47,254 nt of DNA from CAYPQL01 sp964412905 (GCA_964412905.1 CAYPQL010000002.1:1-47254); one strand, 5' to 3'; counted from the stretch's first letter, positions 24,587 to 34,100 are shown. Notes: generated by a model from the sequence alone, not told the origin. A program made the numbers and translations.

Positions 24587-25948
24587 ATGAAATCACCAAT
24601 TTTAAATTCACCATATTTTGAACCGGGTCGTCATTTTAAAGCTGACGAACGCGGCCTAACCGAAGATATCGTTGAAAGCCGCCGGCCAAGCAGTTTTTAT
24701 ATTCCTGTTTCTCGCGCTAAGACGAAACAAAAAAAGATGGAGTTTAACACTGCTGAAGGCGCTTTTGGCAGTGAATTACAAAAAGAAAATGAATTTATCA
24801 ATAAACTTCGCGCGAAAATAAAAAATTGGCGCGCAAACGGATACGCCGGAATTACAAAAACATCTCGCGATTTGCTTTCTTATTGGCAAGATGACACAAG
24901 GGAAAACAAACTTTTCTTTTGCCAAATTGAAGCGCTTGAAACTCTTATTTATATAAATGAAGTTGCTGAAAAAGCCGGCGAAAGCTGGATTATTAGCGAG
25001 CTAAAAAAAGCATCTGCGGAAGCGAATCCGGGTCTTTATCGTTTAGCTTTTAAAATGGCAACCGGATCAGGGAAGACAGTTGTGATGGCAATGATTATCG
25101 CTTATAACACGCTGAACAAAATTCGCTATCCACAAGACACTCGATTTACCGATACTTTTGCTATTATTACCCCCGGCATTACCATTCGCGATAGATTAAA
25201 TGTTCTTTTGCCGAATGATTCAAAAAATTATTATAAAGAGCGTGCGGTTGTTTCGCCGCAGGATCTTGATTTATTGCAACAGGCAAATATTTTTATAACA
25301 AATTTTCATCAATTAGAACAAAGACAAAATTCGCGATTCCAAGTTGGCGGAGTTATGAAAGCGGCCGGACTTTTAAAAAATGAAGCGATGAAAGAAAGCC
25401 CGGGCGCTATGGTCAATCGCGCGTTTAAAAGTATTTTGAATAAATCGCGCGTCTTAGTAATCAATGACGAAGCCCATCATTGTTATCGAGAAAAGCCGAC
25501 GGAAGAAAAACTTGCTGGTGAAGACAGGAAAGAAGCGGACGAAAATAACAAAGCCGCTCGCGTGTGGCTGAGCGGATTGGAAGCGCTATCTAAAAAAATG
25601 TCGGTCAATGCGGTAATTGACTTATCTGCCACGCCTTATTTTCTTAGGGGTTCGGGATATCAGGAAGGCACAATGTTTCCCTGGACTATTTATGATTTTT
25701 CATTATTAGACGCTTTGGAATGCGGGGTAGTAAAAATTCCGCGTTTACCTGTCGAATCAGATACGGTTGGCAATGATGATATTCCGGAATTTCGCAATCT
25801 TTGGCTTCATGTTTCCGACGCGTTGCCTAAAAAAGGAATGAAAACCGGCGGTAAAGATTATTTATCTTCCAATGTGTTGCCTAAAACTCTTCAAGAAGCG
25901 CTGATGTCACTGTATGGCAATTACGAAGAAAAATACTATCGGCGTTAG
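24587..25948 (+). CDS. BPTD_3080-like restriction endonuclease, N-terminal helicase part, ended by in-frame TAG
   Basis: This DEAD/DEAH translocase part has 453 residues. Walker A is in LAFKMATGSGKTVVMAMII, the DEAH box in VLVINDEAHHCYREKP and motif III in DLSATPYFLRGSG. The whole resembles the type III Res-like family that NCBI names BPTD_3080. The frame stops at TAG 25946-25948, after YYRR, and goes on in the same frame as EEEKNKNQTVMPPVMIIVCNN. Homologues have a continuous chain here, so a TGG (Trp) to TAG change is the simplest reading. It follows the DUF2130 remnant by 16 bases and has no SD. Confidence 0.92.
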   Translation: MKSPILNSPYFEPGRHFKADERGLTEDIVESRRPSSFYIPVSRAKTKQKKMEFNTAEGAFGSELQKENEFINKLRAKIKNWRANGYAGITKTSRDLLSYWQDDTRENKLFFCQIEALETLIYINEVAEKAGESWIISELKKASAEANPGLYRLAFKMATGSGKTVVMAMIIAYNTLNKIRYPQDTRFTDTFAIITPGITIRDRLNVLLPNDSKNYYKERAVVSPQDLDLLQQANIFITNFHQLEQRQNSRFQVGGVMKAAGLLKNEAMKESPGAMVNRAFKSILNKSRVLVINDEAHHCYREKPTEEKLAGEDRKEADENNKAARVWLSGLEALSKKMSVNAVIDLSATPYFLRGSGYQEGTMFPWTIYDFSLLDALECGVVKIPRLPVESDTVGNDDIPEFRNLWLHVSDALPKKGMKTGGKDYLSSNVLPKTLQEALMSLYGNYEEKYYRR

Positions 25949-25978
25949 GAGGAAGAAAAAAATAAAAATCAAACCGTA

Positions 25979-27544
25979 ATGCCGCCGGTAATGATTATTG
26001 TGTGTAATAATACGGCGGTTTCTGAATTGGTTTATCGTTGGATCGCTGGATTTGAACGCGAGACTCCAAGCGGAAAGATAAAAATTGAAGAAGGTAATTT
26101 GAAAATTTTTAGAAATGAAGACGGCACGCGTTTTTTTGACAAGCCCAATACTCTCATAATCGATAGCCACCAATTGGAAAGCGGCGAAAAAATTGATGAT
26201 AATTTTAAAAAAATATTTGCGGCTGAAATTAAAGATTTTCACAAAGAATATAAAAAGCGTTTTCCCGGCCGCGAAGAGCCGACTGACGAGGAGTTGCTCC
26301 GCGAGGTCATGAATACTGTCGGCAAGCCCGGCAAACTGGGAGAAAATATCAAATGCGTGGTTTCAGTTTCAATGCTCACGGAGGGATGGGATGTAAACAC
26401 CGTCACACATATTCTTGGCATTCGCGCTTTTTCCACTCAATTACTTTGCGAGCAGGTTGTCGGTCGCGCGTTGCGCCGGGTTGATTATAGTGTTGATGAA
26501 TCTACGGGATTTTTATCCGAAGAATACGCCGAGGTTTATGGCGTGCCTTTTAGTTTTTTGAAAGTAGGCGGCGAGACGGCGCCAAAACCGCCAAAAGTTA
26601 TTCATCGCGTTCATGCGCTGCCGGATCGCGAACAATATGAAATCACATATCCGCGCGTAGAGGGTTATCGTTATGAATTAAATGAAACTAAACTGGCCGC
26701 AAAATTCAGCGAGGAATCAAAAACAATTATTGAAAACGAGCCGACGGAAGTTACTCTTGGCGGAGTAATTGGCGAGGAGACCTTGGAAACACTGGAAAAA
26801 ATAAAAGAACGACGCGAAGGCGAGGTAATTATCCGTTTATCAAAGGCTCTTCTTAAACGCTATTATACTGATGCCGAAGGTGCAGAAAAATATTGGCTTT
26901 TTCCGCAATTGCAAAAAATTACCGAAGAATATGTCAAAAAATATGTTGTGCTAAAAGACAGAATGGTTATCGGTTATCTTACTATGGGAGAATATTTTTC
27001 CGGCGCGCTTACCAAGATTCAGCAAGCGATTATTTTTGAAAATTTGGAATATCAAAAAGATAAACAGCTTTTGCCGATTCTTGCGCCTTATGACACGATC
27101 GGTTCAACTCGTTACATCGATTTTTTAACGACGAAAGAAGTCGGAGAAACGACAAAAAGCCATATCAATTATGTCGTGGCGGATACTGAAGAATGGGAGC
27201 AAGGCGTTGCCAAAAAACTGGAACAAATGTCTGAAGTTTTAGCGTATGTTAAAAATCAAAATATGGGTTTTTCTATTCCTTACGAGCATCAAGGCGTAGC
27301 CCATCAATATTTGCCGGATTTTATCGCGATTTTGGAAATGCCGGATAAAAGTAAGCTTAACTTGTTAATTGAAGTAACCGGCAAAAAAGAAGATAAGAAA
27401 AAAATGAAAATCAAGACCACTCGCGATCTTTGGGTGCCGGCAATCAATAATTTCGGCAAATATGGCAAGTGGGCGATTTTGGAAGTTCAAGATATTCATG
27501 AAACGCAAAATTTGATACACTCTTTAATAAATTTACAAGAATAA
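25979..27544 (+). CDS. BPTD_3080-like restriction endonuclease, C-terminal part
   Basis: In frame with the preceding part, this reads on from 25949 with a possible restart at ATG 25979. It contains the second RecA-like domain (SMLTEGWDVNTVTHILGIRAF, then QVVGRALRR, the motif VI arginine finger). The C-terminal nuclease-like domain has YLPDFIAILEM, LLIEVTGKKEDKK and LWVPAINNFGKYGKWAILEV, a degenerate PD-(D/E)xK layout. Without the helicase half it would not translocate DNA. Restriction is therefore probably off unless the stop is read through or absent from most cells. The methyltransferase downstream is intact. Confidence 0.92.
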   Translation: MPPVMIIVCNNTAVSELVYRWIAGFERETPSGKIKIEEGNLKIFRNEDGTRFFDKPNTLIIDSHQLESGEKIDDNFKKIFAAEIKDFHKEYKKRFPGREEPTDEELLREVMNTVGKPGKLGENIKCVVSVSMLTEGWDVNTVTHILGIRAFSTQLLCEQVVGRALRRVDYSVDESTGFLSEEYAEVYGVPFSFLKVGGETAPKPPKVIHRVHALPDREQYEITYPRVEGYRYELNETKLAAKFSEESKTIIENEPTEVTLGGVIGEETLETLEKIKERREGEVIIRLSKALLKRYYTDAEGAEKYWLFPQLQKITEEYVKKYVVLKDRMVIGYLTMGEYFSGALTKIQQAIIFENLEYQKDKQLLPILAPYDTIGSTRYIDFLTTKEVGETTKSHINYVVADTEEWEQGVAKKLEQMSEVLAYVKNQNMGFSIPYEHQGVAHQYLPDFIAILEMPDKSKLNLLIEVTGKKEDKKKMKIKTTRDLWVPAINNFGKYGKWAILEVQDIHETQNLIHSLINLQE

Positions 27545-27551
27545 GTTTTAT

Positions 27552-29180
27552 ATGGTTAAAACAACAGAGGAACAATTTAAAAAATGGTTAGAAACGCCTG
27601 AGGAAGGATTGCATTTAGAATTTAAAAAAGCTGAAAATAATTTTAATAAATCAAAAGATTTGCCCGATTATTGCGCTGCTTTGGCGAACGAAAGGGGTGG
27701 TAAATTGATTTTAGGTGTTACCAATGATAGGATTGTGACTGGTACAAGAGTTTTTTCTGGAACAGTCCAGACACTGCCAAATGACCTTATGCAGTTGATA
27801 GGAATCAGAATTGATATTGAAGAATTTTTTTATGAAGGCGAACGAGTTTTAATTTTTCATATTCCCAGCCGTCCGATTGGCAAGGCCATTAAATCAAATA
27901 AGGTTTATTGGATGCGAGCCGGCAGTTCTTTGGTTCCGATGGATGAGGAAACGCTTAAAAATATCTTTAATGAAAATATAGTTGATTTTTCAAGTCAAAT
28001 AGTCCATGGCATGATTCTTGCGGATATTAGTGGCGAGGCAATAGATATTTTTCGGAACAAATGGGCGAAAAAACAAAACCAACCGAAATATCTTGAATTT
28101 TCTGACGAAAAAACTTTACGCGAAGTTGGTTTGATGGATGAAAATAATGGCATAACATATGCCGCATTAATTTTATTTGGAAATAAAAATAAAATCGATC
28201 AATTTATTCCTTGCGCGGAAATAAGTTATGAATGGCGAATGTCCAATACGATAGAACATGATTTCCGTGCTAATTGGCGCGAACCATTTTTTAAAGTTTA
28301 CAATGCTATCTGGCAGGAAACTAACAATAGAAATATCAGATTTCCTTATCAAGAAGGTTTCGTTCAGCGAGAAATATTGGCTTTTTCTGAAAAAGTAATT
28401 CGTGAAGCGGTTTTAAATGCTGTGGCCCACAGGGATTATTCAATTCAAAACGGCTGGATTTTCATAAAAGCCTCTCCATATGAATATAAAATCGAAAGTC
28501 CTGGCGGTTTTTTGCCCGGTATAACGGAGGACAATGCTATAGATCGTCGTGCGACAAGAAATAGGCTTATTTGTGAAATTTTTGAAAAAGCAGGTTTAGT
28601 AGAACGCTCTGGCCAAGGAATTGATCTTATCTTTGAGATTACAATCAGAGAAGGAAAGGGTCTCCCGAGTTTTAAGGGTACGGATAATTATCGAGTAGTT
28701 ATTAATATTCCAGCCGAAGTAAAAGATTTTGGCTTTGTTAAATTTATTGAAAAGATAGCGAACGAAAAACAGCTTAACTTTTCTACAGAAGAAATTATTG
28801 AATTGGAAAGGATAAAAGAAAATGGAAAAATAAAAGGAAACAAGTTTATAAAGAAATTTTTAAGTTTAGGGATTATTGAAAAAGTTGGTAAAACAAGTAA
28901 TTTGTCATATATGTTATCGCATAGATATTATATTAATGAAGGAAAATCTGGCGTTTATACACGAATAGCCGGTTTATCGAGGGAAGAAAAGAAGCAGTTG
29001 ATCCTTAATCATATTCAAAAAAATAAAAAAGGATACGCTAAGGATTTTAAAGACGGGCTTTCTGACATTAAATCAAAAGATGTGTCAAACTTTTTGCAAG
29101 AATTAAAAAAAGAAGGGAAAATAATTCATAAAGGATCAGATAGAAGCGGCTATTGGGAAATTCAAGTTAGCAGTAATTAG
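27552..29180 (+). CDS. AlbA_2/Schlafen-type ATP-binding protein of the RM island
   Basis: The 542-residue protein starts with an AlbA_2 (divergent AAA-4, Schlafen-like) domain: HLEFKKAENNFNKSKDLPDYCAALANERGGKLILGV, residues about 15-115. A HATPase_c_4-type region follows (VIREAVLNAVAHRDYSI, PGGFLPGIT, GLVERSGQGIDLIFE), and the C-terminus has winged-helix-like segments. Similar proteins are often found inside RM and defence loci, with regulatory or accessory roles that are poorly known. It follows the res gene by seven bases, so the two are co-transcribed. It is clearly more AT-rich than res and the methyltransferase gene, suggesting a separate origin. Confidence 0.9.
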   Translation: MVKTTEEQFKKWLETPEEGLHLEFKKAENNFNKSKDLPDYCAALANERGGKLILGVTNDRIVTGTRVFSGTVQTLPNDLMQLIGIRIDIEEFFYEGERVLIFHIPSRPIGKAIKSNKVYWMRAGSSLVPMDEETLKNIFNENIVDFSSQIVHGMILADISGEAIDIFRNKWAKKQNQPKYLEFSDEKTLREVGLMDENNGITYAALILFGNKNKIDQFIPCAEISYEWRMSNTIEHDFRANWREPFFKVYNAIWQETNNRNIRFPYQEGFVQREILAFSEKVIREAVLNAVAHRDYSIQNGWIFIKASPYEYKIESPGGFLPGITEDNAIDRRATRNRLICEIFEKAGLVERSGQGIDLIFEITIREGKGLPSFKGTDNYRVVINIPAEVKDFGFVKFIEKIANEKQLNFSTEEIIELERIKENGKIKGNKFIKKFLSLGIIEKVGKTSNLSYMLSHRYYINEGKSGVYTRIAGLSREEKKQLILNHIQKNKKGYAKDFKDGLSDIKSKDVSNFLQELKKEGKIIHKGSDRSGYWEIQVSSN

Positions 29181-29202
29181 CAGTAATTTAGATGTAATTT
29201 TA

Positions 29203-29220
29203 ATAACAAGCGCTTGTTAT
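29203..29220. promoter_or_regulatory. 18-bp perfect palindrome before the methyltransferase gene
   Basis: ATAACAAGCGCTTGTTAT is a perfect palindrome in the 153-base AT-rich gap between the ATPase and methyltransferase genes. It could be an operator or a methylation-sensitive site; no T tract follows. Confidence 0.5.
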
Positions 29221-29333
29221 AAAGGAAAACCGGTTATTAAATTAGATGTAAATATAACAAATCATCAATGGTTATAAAATGATAATTTTAATGTTTTTTA
29301 TAAATAAACCTTTAAAATAATTTTTTAATAATT

Positions 29334-31826
29334 ATGCCGAGAAAAAAAACAATACTGCCGGTAACTGCCGCATCGGTTAAATCTTATAAACACAAAAATA
29401 AGCGTGTTCGCATTCCGACACAAGAAGAATCGATCAAACTTTCGGCGCGCGAGAAACAACCGGTTAAAACAAAATATGATTATGATCCGTCGCTGGATCC
29501 GCAATTAATTTGGGCCGGCAAAAAAGAGCAAGGCGCGGAATTGGCTGTGCCGACCGTGCCGATTTATGTGCAGGAAAAAATCGCGCCGGAGGCGATTATC
29601 GCGCGCCTAAAGCAGGGGACAAAAGAAGAAACCCAGTATTCTCTTTTTGGCGAAACGGCGCAAGAGCAGTTTGATAAAACAATAGAATTTTATAAGCATG
29701 AGGATAATTGGCAAAACCGTATGATTCTGGGCGATTCACTTTTGGTAATGAATAGCTTGCTGGAAAAAGAAGGTATGCGCGGACGGGTACAGATGATTTA
29801 TATTGATCCGCCATATGGAATCAAGTTTGGCTCTAATTGGCAGGTTTCCACGAGAAAACGGGATGTGAAAGATAATAAGCTGGAGGACTTTATTCGCCAA
29901 CCGGAACAGGTTAAGGCCTTTCGCGATACTTGGGAATTAGGTATTCATTCTTATCTTTCTTATTTGCGCGATCGGCTTTTAGTTGCCCGCGAGCTTCTAA
30001 CTGAAGGCGGAAGTTGTTTTGTGCAGATAAGCGATGAAAATGTGCATTTGGTCAGGAATTTAATGGATGAGGTATTTGGAAGTAATAATTTTGTAAGTCA
30101 AATTACATTAAAACGGGCTTCGGTTATGTTTACTAAAAAATATATAAAAAGCGATGTTTATTATGTTGTTTGGTTTGCAAAAGACATTGATCATTTGAAG
30201 TATCGCCAAATATACAAAGAACAAACCTTACAAGAATTTGCGGATAGCTCAGGTTCACATTTGTGGTTTGAGGAAGCAAATACAAAACAATGTACTAAAG
30301 CAACGCCAGAACAAAGGAAAAACATCGAAAAATATTTAAAAAATAATCCATCCCTAATTCCATTTTCGACACTTGGATTGAATGCCCAGGGCATAGAAAA
30401 ACAAAAACCTTTTAATTTTAAAGGGAAAGATTATTTTCCTCCAAAGGGGACTCAGTGGAAAAGCTCCTATATTGGCTTACAAAAATTGGTTGATATCGGA
30501 AGACTAATTATCGAAGGAAATAATATTAGATATAAATATTACCACAAAGATTATCCTGTTAGTGAAATGGGGAATTATTGGGAATCAATAGGCGCACCGG
30601 GAGATAAAATATATGTTGTTCAAACAAGCGAAGAAATTAATCGGCGTTGTATTTTATTAACAACCGATCCGGGCGATTTGGTTTTAGACCCGACTTGCGG
30701 CTCCGGAACGACTGCTTTTGTCGCCGAGCAGTGGGGTAGGCGATGGATTACCATTGATACTTCTCGCGTTTCTTTGGCGTTGGCGCGCACACGACTAATG
30801 ACGGCTAAATTTTCATGTTATAAACTCAAAGATAGACATAGCGTTTCAGCCGGATTTGAATATAAAACCGTGCCGCATGTGACTTTAAAATCTCTCGCCA
30901 ATGATGAGCCGGCGGAGCGGGAAGTTTTATACGATCAGCCGTTTGAAAATAAAGATATTGTTCGCGTGTCTGGTCCGTTCACGGTTGAATCTCTTTCGCC
31001 GCATCGAGTTTCCGACGCGCAAGAAATGCTTTCTTCCGAGCGATTTGTGGAAACGATTGTCAGTAATCTTTTGAAATCCGGCGTACAAACCGGTGAAAAA
31101 GGCGCGCGGGTGGAATTTGTAAATCTGGATATTTTGCCGAGTGGCCCGGAAGTGCAGGCCGTCGGAGAATATAAAACTAATGACGGATTGAAAAAAGTCG
31201 CGGTTTCTATTGGCCCTGAATTTGGCAGTATTGACGATGATTTCATTCGCGATGCCTCCACTATTGCCAAGAAATTCGCCGATCTTCTCGTAATTGCCGC
31301 TACATCTTTTGAAGCATCGGCGTTTTCCGAGCCGACACAAGTCAATGGTTTGCAAATAATGAAAGTAAAAATCAACCCGGATTTGTCTATGGGCGATTTG
31401 CTTAAAAAAACCAGCTCTGGCAATTTATTTATCGCCTTTGGCGAGCCGGAAGTGAAAATTAAAGAAACAAAAGATGGCGTGACGGTGGAAATTGTCGGCG
31501 TGGATATTTATGATCCGGTAAAAAGCGAAATTCGTTCTAGTGGCTCTGGCGATCCGGAACATGAAATTGCCGCATGGTTTATTGATACCAATTACAATAA
31601 AGAAGCGTTTTTTGTAACTCATGCCTACTTCTTGGGCGCTAATAAGCCGTATGAGAAACTAAAAAAAGCGCTGAAAGCCGATATTGACGAGGCTGCGTGG
31701 GAAGAATTATATTCCACAATTTCCCGACCGTTTGCAAAACCAAAAACCGGCAAAATCGCTGTGAAAGTTATCAATCATTATGGCGATGAAGTTATGAAAA
31801 TTATTGAAATTAAACAAGGGAGGTGA
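29334..31826 (+). CDS. Site-specific DNA methyltransferase of the RM island
   Basis: The 830-residue protein is probably an N6-adenine or N4-cytosine methyltransferase. The catalytic motif IV is DPPY (MIYIDPPYGIKFGSNW, residues about 157-172), and motif I follows later as LDPTCGSGTTAFVAEQWGRRW. This order is that of beta-class enzymes. The target-recognition region lies between them, at about 30080-30650. It is visibly more AT-rich than both sides, which suggests that the recognition domain was swapped. A long C-terminal part without a known motif may contact the Res partner. The basic N-terminus (PRKKTILPVTAAS) resembles methyltransferases paired with BPTD_3080-type nucleases. Confidence 0.93.
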   Translation: MPRKKTILPVTAASVKSYKHKNKRVRIPTQEESIKLSAREKQPVKTKYDYDPSLDPQLIWAGKKEQGAELAVPTVPIYVQEKIAPEAIIARLKQGTKEETQYSLFGETAQEQFDKTIEFYKHEDNWQNRMILGDSLLVMNSLLEKEGMRGRVQMIYIDPPYGIKFGSNWQVSTRKRDVKDNKLEDFIRQPEQVKAFRDTWELGIHSYLSYLRDRLLVARELLTEGGSCFVQISDENVHLVRNLMDEVFGSNNFVSQITLKRASVMFTKKYIKSDVYYVVWFAKDIDHLKYRQIYKEQTLQEFADSSGSHLWFEEANTKQCTKATPEQRKNIEKYLKNNPSLIPFSTLGLNAQGIEKQKPFNFKGKDYFPPKGTQWKSSYIGLQKLVDIGRLIIEGNNIRYKYYHKDYPVSEMGNYWESIGAPGDKIYVVQTSEEINRRCILLTTDPGDLVLDPTCGSGTTAFVAEQWGRRWITIDTSRVSLALARTRLMTAKFSCYKLKDRHSVSAGFEYKTVPHVTLKSLANDEPAEREVLYDQPFENKDIVRVSGPFTVESLSPHRVSDAQEMLSSERFVETIVSNLLKSGVQTGEKGARVEFVNLDILPSGPEVQAVGEYKTNDGLKKVAVSIGPEFGSIDDDFIRDASTIAKKFADLLVIAATSFEASAFSEPTQVNGLQIMKVKINPDLSMGDLLKKTSSGNLFIAFGEPEVKIKETKDGVTVEIVGVDIYDPVKSEIRSSGSGDPEHEIAAWFIDTNYNKEAFFVTHAYFLGANKPYEKLKKALKADIDEAAWEELYSTISRPFAKPKTGKIAVKVINHYGDEVMKIIEIKQGR

Positions 31827-32045
31827 TTAAAATTTATAATTAAATCTATTTTTAGATAATAATTAGTGTGCAACTTTGCCCCCTATTGCTAGGCGCTTTC
31901 GTTTGTTTTGTAATGATAATGCGCAAGTTATTGCGCGATAAAATATAAAAGTGAAGCATAATAAAACAACAGATGCGCGCCTCGGCTTATCACTTGAATA
32001 AATTTTGTTTAGTCGTCAATAAAAATTTATAATCCGTAGCAAGAG

Positions 32046-32064
32046 AACACCTCGTGGTGTTTTT
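32046..32064 (+). terminator. Terminator-like hairpin at the end of the RM island
   Basis: AACACC/GGTGTT stem with a TCGT loop and a short T run. GAACAC at 32045-32050 can instead pair with GTGTTC at 32078-32083, so the two structures exclude each other. Confidence 0.55.
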
Positions 32065-32102
32065 AAAGACACGCAGAGTGTTCGCAATTTTTATGTTTTT
32101 TC

Positions 32103-32131
32103 TTTACAAATAATATCAATAGTGGTATTTT
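32103..32131 (+). promoter_or_regulatory. proS promoter
   Basis: TTTACA (32103-32108), a 17-bp spacer and TATTTT (32126-32131) preceded by TGG, an extended -10. The predicted start near 32138 leaves a 75-base leader with a 5' hairpin. Confidence 0.65.
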
Positions 32132-32212
32132 ATCTATGTGCCGTGGAAAAACACACGGGGAGATAAATATAATTCATCTCAATAACTTTAAGTAAAATAA
32201 TCATACTAAATC

Positions 32213-33934
32213 ATGAAATTTTCTAAATATTTTTTAAAAACTGCCAAAAATGTATCCAATGAAGATAAAAGCGTTTCAGCAAAACTTCTTAAACAGGGCG
32301 GATTTATTCGCGAATCCGTTGCCGGGCGCTATTATTTCCTGCCTATTGGGCAGAAAGTACAACAAAAAATAATGCAAGTTATAAAGGAAGAAATGGATTC
32401 TGCGGGGGCGCAAGAAATGGTCACGCCAATTTTACATCCGTTGGAATTATGGAAAGAAACGAACAGAATCAATACTGCCGGTTTTGAGCTAATGAAAGTT
32501 AAAGATCGCCGGGGCGCGGAATTTGCTTTGGGCGGCACTGCGGAAGAAATGTTCGTTGATCTGATTCGCCAATATAAATTAAGTTACCGCGATTTGCCTT
32601 TTCAGATTTATCAATTTTCGCCGAAGTTTCGCGATGAATTGCGCGCTCGCGGAGGATTGCTTCGGGTACGGGAATTTATAATGAAAGACGGTTATTCATT
32701 TCATAAAGACGAAGAAGATTTTAAAGTTGAGTATGAAAAAATGAAAAAGGTTTACACTAGAATATTCGACCGGCTAGGTTTAAAAACTTCTATTGTAGAA
32801 TCTGATAACGGATATATCGGCGGAGAATATTGCCATGAGTTTATTGTTGAGTCAGAAATTGGAGAAAGCGCTTATTTTATCGCGGAAAAAGGTGAATATG
32901 CCGCGCACGAAGATATTGCCGTATTTAAAAAAGAGATTAAGAATAAGGAGGAGGTACAGCAGTTATTGAAAGAGGTTGATGCTGAACGAGGGGCGACAAT
33001 GGAAGACGGGGTTAAATTTCATAAATTACCTCTTTGGCAACAGATCAAAGACGTTCTCTTTGTGGATGATAAAAAAAGATTTATTCTGGCAATTATCAGA
33101 GGTGATTTTGATGTGAATGAAGTTAAATTAAAAAATCTTATTAAATCGACCACACTAAGACATGCAACAGATGAAGAGATTAGAGAACAAATTAAATCAG
33201 AACCGGGTTTTATTTCTCCGGTCGGAATTAAAAAAGGAATTGATAAAAATGTTGAGCTTGTTATTGCAGCTGATGATTCCTTAAGAACAATCGCCAATGC
33301 TTATGGCGGAAGCAATAGGAAAAACAAGGATCTTTTGAATGTGAATATTGATAGAGATTATGAGCCGGATATGGAAGGTGACATTGCTTTAGCAAAAGCC
33401 GGATATGAAGCGCTTGGCAGCGCGGGTAAGCTGTTTGAAAAATGCGGGATTGAAGTTGGAAATATTTTTCAACTTGGATATCATTACTCAAATAAAATGA
33501 AAGGCGCTGTTTATATTAACGCGGAAGGGAAGGAAAAGCCATATTATATGGGTTCTTATGGAATTGGCATTGGGCGAACAATGGCGGCTATTGTTGAAAA
33601 ATATAACGACCAAAACGGCATCATCTGGCCGAAATCAATCGCGCCGTATCAAGTTCATTTGATTTCTTTGGGCGGCGATGAAGCTGTTATAAAAGAATCG
33701 GAAAAGATATATGATTCTTTACAAAAGGAAAAAATTGAAGTATTATATGACGACCGCGACGAATCGGCGGGAATAAAATTCAAAGACTCGGATTTAATCG
33801 GAATTCCGCTTAGAATCGTGGTTAGCAAGAAGACCATGGAGAAAAATAACGTTGAAATAAAAAGAAGAGACAAAGATAATTCTGAACTTGTTAAAATTAG
33901 CGATTTAATAAATTTTTTAGAGAAAAATAAATAA
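32213..33934 (+). CDS. proS: Prolyl-tRNA synthetase (complete)
   Basis: This class II synthetase of 573 residues appears intact. Seen in order: FSKYFLKTAKNVSNEDKSVSAKLLKQGGF at the N-terminus, motif 1 region MVTPILHPLELWKETNR, the TAEEMFVDLIR loop, motif 2 RDELRARGGLLRVREFIMKDGYSFH, and a Cys-free editing (INS-like) insertion at about residues 225-385. Motif 3 is YYMGSYGIGIGRTMAAIVE, then comes the anticodon-binding domain (YQVHLISLGG...YDDRDESAGIKFKDSDLIGIP). It differs clearly from the truncated proS at 24093-24290. It may therefore be a replacement gene that arrived with the RM island. Confidence 0.97.
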   Translation: MKFSKYFLKTAKNVSNEDKSVSAKLLKQGGFIRESVAGRYYFLPIGQKVQQKIMQVIKEEMDSAGAQEMVTPILHPLELWKETNRINTAGFELMKVKDRRGAEFALGGTAEEMFVDLIRQYKLSYRDLPFQIYQFSPKFRDELRARGGLLRVREFIMKDGYSFHKDEEDFKVEYEKMKKVYTRIFDRLGLKTSIVESDNGYIGGEYCHEFIVESEIGESAYFIAEKGEYAAHEDIAVFKKEIKNKEEVQQLLKEVDAERGATMEDGVKFHKLPLWQQIKDVLFVDDKKRFILAIIRGDFDVNEVKLKNLIKSTTLRHATDEEIREQIKSEPGFISPVGIKKGIDKNVELVIAADDSLRTIANAYGGSNRKNKDLLNVNIDRDYEPDMEGDIALAKAGYEALGSAGKLFEKCGIEVGNIFQLGYHYSNKMKGAVYINAEGKEKPYYMGSYGIGIGRTMAAIVEKYNDQNGIIWPKSIAPYQVHLISLGGDEAVIKESEKIYDSLQKEKIEVLYDDRDESAGIKFKDSDLIGIPLRIVVSKKTMEKNNVEIKRRDKDNSELVKISDLINFLEKNK

Positions 33935-33987
33935 TAGATATTGGATGTTTGAAGTATTATCTTAAATTACAAAATGCTATTTTAGTT

Positions 33988-34100
33988 TGTCATCTCGAAA
34001 TGAGCATCAGCGATTGAGAGATCTAAAAGCTATATTTAAATCAACCGTTCTTTCCGTATTCTATTGTTCATAGATTTCTCGCGACACGCTCGAAATGACA
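33988..34100. repeat. Palindromic element, TGTCATTTCGAGC family, longer copy
   Basis: Ends TGTCATCTCGAAATGAGC and CGCTCGAAATGACA. At 113 bp it is longer than the other copies (82-86 bp) because the centre is unrelated. It lies between proS and mreB. Confidence 0.8.

Larger units (their letters stand above)
31827..32212. other. Spacer between the RM island and proS
   Basis: No gene is seen. It holds a GCGCAA/TTGCGC hairpin (31921-31936), a terminator-like hairpin (32046-32064) that competes with an alternative GAACAC/GTGTTC pairing, and the proS promoter (32103-32131). A hairpin near the predicted transcript start follows, with a CCGTG/CACGG stem inside TTTATCT/AGATAAA. No T-box motif is seen. 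Confidence 0.6.

Noticed and set aside
5878..25948. Alternative genetic code or stop-codon reassignment
   Set aside because: The two internal stops are TAA and TAG, while both, and TGA, end many other genes normally (for example TGA in metG and TAG in the PBP2 gene). CPR code 25 reassigns only UGA.
31827..32212. T-box riboswitch before proS
   Set aside because: No AGGGTGG-like T-box sequence or specifier stem was found. The visible hairpins do not match that architecture.
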